A stretch of 64,000 nt of DNA from Ideonella_A intermedia_A. Its GTDB lineage: Bacteria > Pseudomonadota > Gammaproteobacteria > Burkholderiales > Burkholderiaceae_C. The notes under the pieces are model-generated. The model had not been told where the DNA came from. It did no database searches and worked only from the letters and a program-made list of their open reading frames with translations. Shown piece after piece: positions 61,188 through 64,000 of the stretch. Positions within the stretch are counted from its first letter, which is position 1. Each line of letters starts with the position of its first letter. The stretch covers positions 1 through 64,000 of the forward strand of contig CALRPU020000020.1 in assembly GCA_943370175.1 (NCBI GenBank), in the 5' to 3' direction. A program made the position numbers and the translations under genes.

Positions 61188-62980
61188 CGCTGCACCAGGA
61201 AGTCGGGAGAGGCCAGGCTCAGGAAGACCGCCAGGTAGACGCGGTCGCGTCGGGCGGTGTCGATCGCCGCCTGGTTGGTGACCGCTCCGGCGGCGTTGGT
61301 CGTGGGCGCTGGAATGGTGCGCGAGGTGACGGCCTCGATGACCTGCGCCCGCGCATCGGTGGCCAGCTGACCCGAGGTCAGCAGCAGGCTCACCCGGTCG
61401 ACCAGCTCCGCGGGCTTGTCGGCCAGCGCCAGCTCGGCGGTGTAGTCCTGGCGCACGTAGCGGTTGGCGGCCGTGCTGATGGGCACCCAGCCGCGCAGGT
61501 AATTCAGGTAGCCCGCCACGGTCACCTCGTGGGTGAGCTGCAGCTCGGGCGCCACCAGGCCGGCGCTGGCCAGGCTGGTGCCCGGCGGGGCGTAACCTGG
61601 GCGGTAGAAGTTGAAGACCGACGGCGCGCGCATCGGCGACTGGCCAAGCCGCGTGGCGGTGTCGTCGGTGTTGCCGATGCCGCGGAAGCGGCCGCCGGTG
61701 TCGGCCGCGCTCGCCTTGAAGGCCCGCATCCAGTGGGCCAGGCGCTGCACCGGGTCGCGCACGCGGCCGAAGGCGGAGTCGGCGGGGTCCAGCAGCCGGG
61801 CGCTCGGGTCCAGCAGCACGGCGCGCCACACCGCCTTCATGTCGCCACGCGGGCTGCCGTTGCCGCCATTGAAGGCCGCCGTGCAACGCGCGATGGCCGC
61901 CGGTGTGGGGTTGCTGGTGACCAGCCGCTGGTGCAACTGGCGGCACAGGAAGGGGCCGGCGTTCGGGTGGTTGAACAAGGTGTCGAGCGCGGTCTTCAAG
62001 TCGCCCTCGGTGTCTGGCTTGCCCGTCTGGTCCGGGATCACGGTGCCCAGAAAGCGCTTCTCGCTCGTCGAGTGAAAGGCGTTGTAGGCCTGCATCGGTT
62101 GCCAGTCGCGGTCGGCGTTGGCGTTGCCGCCGTTGAAGCGGGTGGCCGTGCGATCGGCCTCGGCGGGTCCGGCGTACCAGCTCCAGCCGGTGAAGACCTT
62201 GGCCAGGCCCTTCACGTCGGCGTCGGTGTAGGTTTCCACCGGCACGCCATTGGCCAGGCGCGCGCTGCCGTCGGGGTTCAGCTCGTACAGGCCGATGCTG
62301 AACAGTTGCATCACCTCGCGGGCAAAGTTTTCGTCGGGCACGCGGCCGGTGGCGGCGTTTTCCTTCTGGTTGCCGCGGTGCGACAGGTACAGCCCCATCA
62401 TCGGGTGGCGGGCCACGCCGTCCAGCAGGTCACGGAAGTTGCCAAAGGCGTTGGCGGCGAGCATGTCCACGTAGCTGGCCACGCCGCGCACCTGGGGCGC
62501 CACGTTGCCGTCGACGAAAGACACCACGAAGATCTGCGACAGCGCGAAGGTGGCGCGCTGCCGCAGCGGGTCGGGCGCGGTGACGGCCTGCTGCCACCAG
62601 GATTCAAAAAAGTCGTCCTGGCTGACGGCGCCTTCATTGGCGGCGGCGCGCTCCGCCGATCGGCGGTCGATGGCCGCGCGGTGCGAGGTGATGGGCTGGC
62701 TGAACTGGGCGTCGACCCAACCGGCGTAGCCCAGGCGCTTGACCTCGGCGAGGTCGGTGTCGGTGGCGCCAAAGCTGGCCTGGCCGAGCAGGCGGGCGGC
62801 GCCAGCGTCGGTCAGCGGATCGGCCACCGCCGCCGGTGGCGTGGTGGGCGCGGGCGCGGCCGAGTCGCCACCGCCGCCGCCACCGCCGCCGCCGCACCCG
62901 GTCAGCGCGGCCAGCCCGGCGCAGGCCAGGGCCGCCAGCAGCGCCACACGCCCTGCGGCCGCCCGCCGGCCCGCAGGCAT
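61184..62980 (-). CDS. DUF1800 lipoprotein
   Basis: 598 aa if started at the ATG at 62980, giving a signal peptide MPAGRRAAAGRVALL... with lipobox LTGC (Cys29), then a run of nine or more Gly. In-frame ATGs at 63034, 63046 and 63058 lie in a 12-base repeat upstream and cannot be excluded. DUF1800 features: LLGQASFGATDTDLAEV, NQKENAATGRVPDENFAREVMQLF split around PDENFAREVMQLFSIGLYEL and SVFNFYRPGYAPPG. It is coupled to the DUF1501 gene and probably surface-anchored. Confidence 0.87.
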   Translation of the reverse strand: MPAGRRAAAGRVALLAALACAGLAALTGCGGGGGGGGGDSAAPAPTTPPAAVADPLTDAGAARLLGQASFGATDTDLAEVKRLGYAGWVDAQFSQPITSHRAAIDRRSAERAAANEGAVSQDDFFESWWQQAVTAPDPLRQRATFALSQIFVVSFVDGNVAPQVRGVASYVDMLAANAFGNFRDLLDGVARHPMMGLYLSHRGNQKENAATGRVPDENFAREVMQLFSIGLYELNPDGSARLANGVPVETYTDADVKGLAKVFTGWSWYAGPAEADRTATRFNGGNANADRDWQPMQAYNAFHSTSEKRFLGTVIPDQTGKPDTEGDLKTALDTLFNHPNAGPFLCRQLHQRLVTSNPTPAAIARCTAAFNGGNGSPRGDMKAVWRAVLLDPSARLLDPADSAFGRVRDPVQRLAHWMRAFKASAADTGGRFRGIGNTDDTATRLGQSPMRAPSVFNFYRPGYAPPGTSLASAGLVAPELQLTHEVTVAGYLNYLRGWVPISTAANRYVRQDYTAELALADKPAELVDRVSLLLTSGQLATDARAQVIEAVTSRTIPAPTTNAAGAVTNQAAIDTARRDRVYLAVFLSLASPDFLVQR

Positions 62981-63026
62981 GTGTGGCGCCGCTGACGGCA
63001 CGCGGTTCGCGTTGATGCCTCGCGCT

Positions 63027-63058
63027 TCTCCCATTGGACCCCCCATCGGACCCCCCAT
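63027..63058. repeat. 12-base tandem repeat with three in-frame ATGs
   Basis: On the minus strand ATGGGGGGTCCG, ATGGGGGGTCCA and ATGGGAGA follow one another, encoding MGGPMGGPMGE. Each unit supplies a potential DUF1800 start codon and a G-rich run resembling a ribosome-binding site for the next. An A-rich segment (TTTTTT on the plus strand) flanks it. Confidence 0.6.
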
Positions 63059-63163
63059 TTTTTGTTTGTTCCGCAGCGTAGCGGTGTCATCGGCGAATGC
63101 GGCGGCAGACTGAGGCCCTTGTTGTGAGCAATTGCATCCACCGCGACACGAAGGCGCGACGGC

Positions 63164-63187
63164 ACCGTGCGAAAGCACCGTGCGATC
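63164..63187 (+). repeat. Direct repeat just upstream of dacB
   Basis: GCACCGTGCGA occurs at 63164-63174 and again at 63177-63187, a 13-base period, ending 9 bases before the dacB ATG. Each half is nearly palindromic (GCAC-C-GTGC). A perfect GCAATTGC lies at 63130-63137. Candidate operator; regulator unknown. Confidence 0.4.
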
Positions 63188-63195
63188 ATCGTTGG

Positions 63196-64000
63196 ATGAC
63201 GCTGGAGATCACGCACCGACGCCCCCCCGACGCTCTGACCCACCGCAAAAGCCCACGGTCAACGCCCGGCCGCCTCGGGACGCGGTGGCGCTGGATGGGC
63301 CTGGCCGCGCTGCTGTGTGCGGGCACGGCCCTGGCGCAAGGACGCGGCGCCTCGGCGACCCTGCCGGCCGAGATCAACGCGGAACTGCAGCGCGCCCAGT
63401 TGCCCGCGCAGGCCCTGGTGGCCATCGTGCAAGACGTGGACGGCGCCAGCCCACGCCTCGCCTGGCGCCCGCGCGAGCCGGTGAACCCCGCGTCGCTGAT
63501 GAAGCTGCTGACCACGCAGGCCGCACTGGACCTGCTGGGGCCCAGCTGGCGCTGGAAGACACCCGTTTGGCTGGACGGCCGCCTGAGCGCGGCCGGTGAT
63601 GGCGCCCGGCCCGGTGCGTTTCGCGGCCAGGTCGTCATCAAGGGCAGCGGCGACCCGAGCCTCGTCATCGAGCGGCTGTGGCTGCTGGGGCGGCGCTTGC
63701 AACAGCTGGGCGTGCGCGACATCGACGGCGACATCGTGCTCGACCGCAGTGCCTTCGAGCTGCCGGCCCAGGACCCGGCGGACTTCGACGGGGAAGCCTT
63801 GCGGCCGTACAACGTCCGCCCCGACGCCCTGCTGTTCAACCTCAAGGCCGTGCAGCTGAGCGTGCGGCCCGACGCCGGGGCCGGGGTGGCGCGCATCGCC
63901 ATCGAACCCCCGCTGGCCGGGCTGGCCGTCGACGCCACGGTGCCGCTGAACGCCGAGCCCTGCGGCGACTGGCGCACTGGCCTGAAGGCAGACCTCGCCC
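63196..64000 (+). CDS. dacB: D-alanyl-D-alanine carboxypeptidase/endopeptidase PBP4 (partial)
   Basis: The frame is open from the ATG at 63196 to the window's right edge (268 codons seen), so the 3' end is missing. A signal peptide with a long basic N-region ends at GTALAQ (an internal ATG at 63294 would give a shorter one). The active-site Ser-Lys is in VNPASLMKLLTTQAALD. VVIKGSGDPSLVIERLW and DIVLDRSAF are PBP4 features from the start of the inserted domains. It cleaves peptidoglycan D-Ala cross-links in the periplasm. Confidence 0.9.
   Translation, partial: MTLEITHRRPPDALTHRKSPRSTPGRLGTRWRWMGLAALLCAGTALAQGRGASATLPAEINAELQRAQLPAQALVAIVQDVDGASPRLAWRPREPVNPASLMKLLTTQAALDLLGPSWRWKTPVWLDGRLSAAGDGARPGAFRGQVVIKGSGDPSLVIERLWLLGRRLQQLGVRDIDGDIVLDRSAFELPAQDPADFDGEALRPYNVRPDALLFNLKAVQLSVRPDAGAGVARIAIEPPLAGLAVDATVPLNAEPCGDWRTGLKADLA

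Noticed and set aside
63027..63058. CRISPR-like repeat near the DUF1800 start
   Set aside because: The 12-base units are contiguous, without spacers, and only about two and a half copies long.

Overview
This 64 kb window is high-GC chromosomal DNA (about 70% GC) that is almost entirely coding. It most likely comes from a betaproteobacterium of the order Burkholderiales, near the Rubrivivax/Leptothrix/Ideonella-type lineages. That assignment is inferred from conserved gene neighbourhoods: a mannose-type EIIA with HPr and EI and no sugar permease, the block dac-dat-DUF493-lipB-lipA, the tsaB-rimI-uracil-DNA glycosylase string, and an SAH riboswitch ahead of ahcY-tlyA-metF. The left edge lies in the leader of a ribosomal RNA operon reading out of the window; its promoter and boxA are visible, but 16S itself is just outside. 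I saw no tRNA gene, CRISPR array, insertion sequence, integrase or prophage.

Layout. 1-4.5 kb: rRNA leader, then the regulatory PTS (EIIA, HPr, EI), with an ornithine-lipid-type acyltransferase gene lying in the opposite direction between HPr and EI. 4.5-7.6 kb: an overlapping three-gene operon of a CaiB-type CoA-transferase, an alpha/beta hydrolase and a fused pseudo-kinase/pseudo-receiver. 7.6-14.2 kb: an orphan ATP-grasp enzyme, a DUF4197 protein, lipoate synthesis (lipA, lipB, DUF493), a D-amino-acid aminotransferase and a PBP5/6 carboxypeptidase. 14.3-20 kb: hydrolase, 2Fe-2S protein, VanZ protein, hemJ and divergent hemB, a CorA transporter and an EamA exporter. 20-26 kb: ybeY-phoH, a NarX-like kinase with a LuxR-type regulator, ruvA and ruvB.

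26-38 kb is a signalling region with two GGDEF/EAL proteins, an HDOD-histidine kinase and an HD-GYP protein. Between them sit a DSD1-type PLP enzyme, a histidine phosphatase, a PEBP-like protein, DUF1840 and an FAH-family hydrolase. 38-44.5 kb is one-carbon metabolism: SAH riboswitch, ahcY, tlyA and metF, plus two different 5-formyl-THF cyclo-ligase paralogues around a DUF2917/lysR pair. 44.5-50 kb: lytic transglycosylase, NDUFA9-like protein, GST and CCA-adding enzyme. 50-50.7 kb: a visibly AT-richer methyltransferase gene that looks acquired. 50.7-59.6 kb: DUF2905-midA, the pterin/tRNA operon (PTR1-like reductase, folB, ttcA), two lipoproteins, glmU, and tsaB-rimI-UDG. 59.6-64 kb: an exported DUF1800/DUF1501 pair and the start of a PBP4-type dacB that runs off the right edge.

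Most genes are packed in operons with 4-base ATGA/GTGA/TTGA overlaps. About ten operon-leading genes have a -10-like hexamer only six or seven bases before the start codon, which suggests leaderless transcripts. I found no obvious new multi-gene defence or metabolic system. The most unusual items are the pseudo-kinase operon, the bistable-looking SAH riboswitch leader, the split PTS operon and the foreign methyltransferase.
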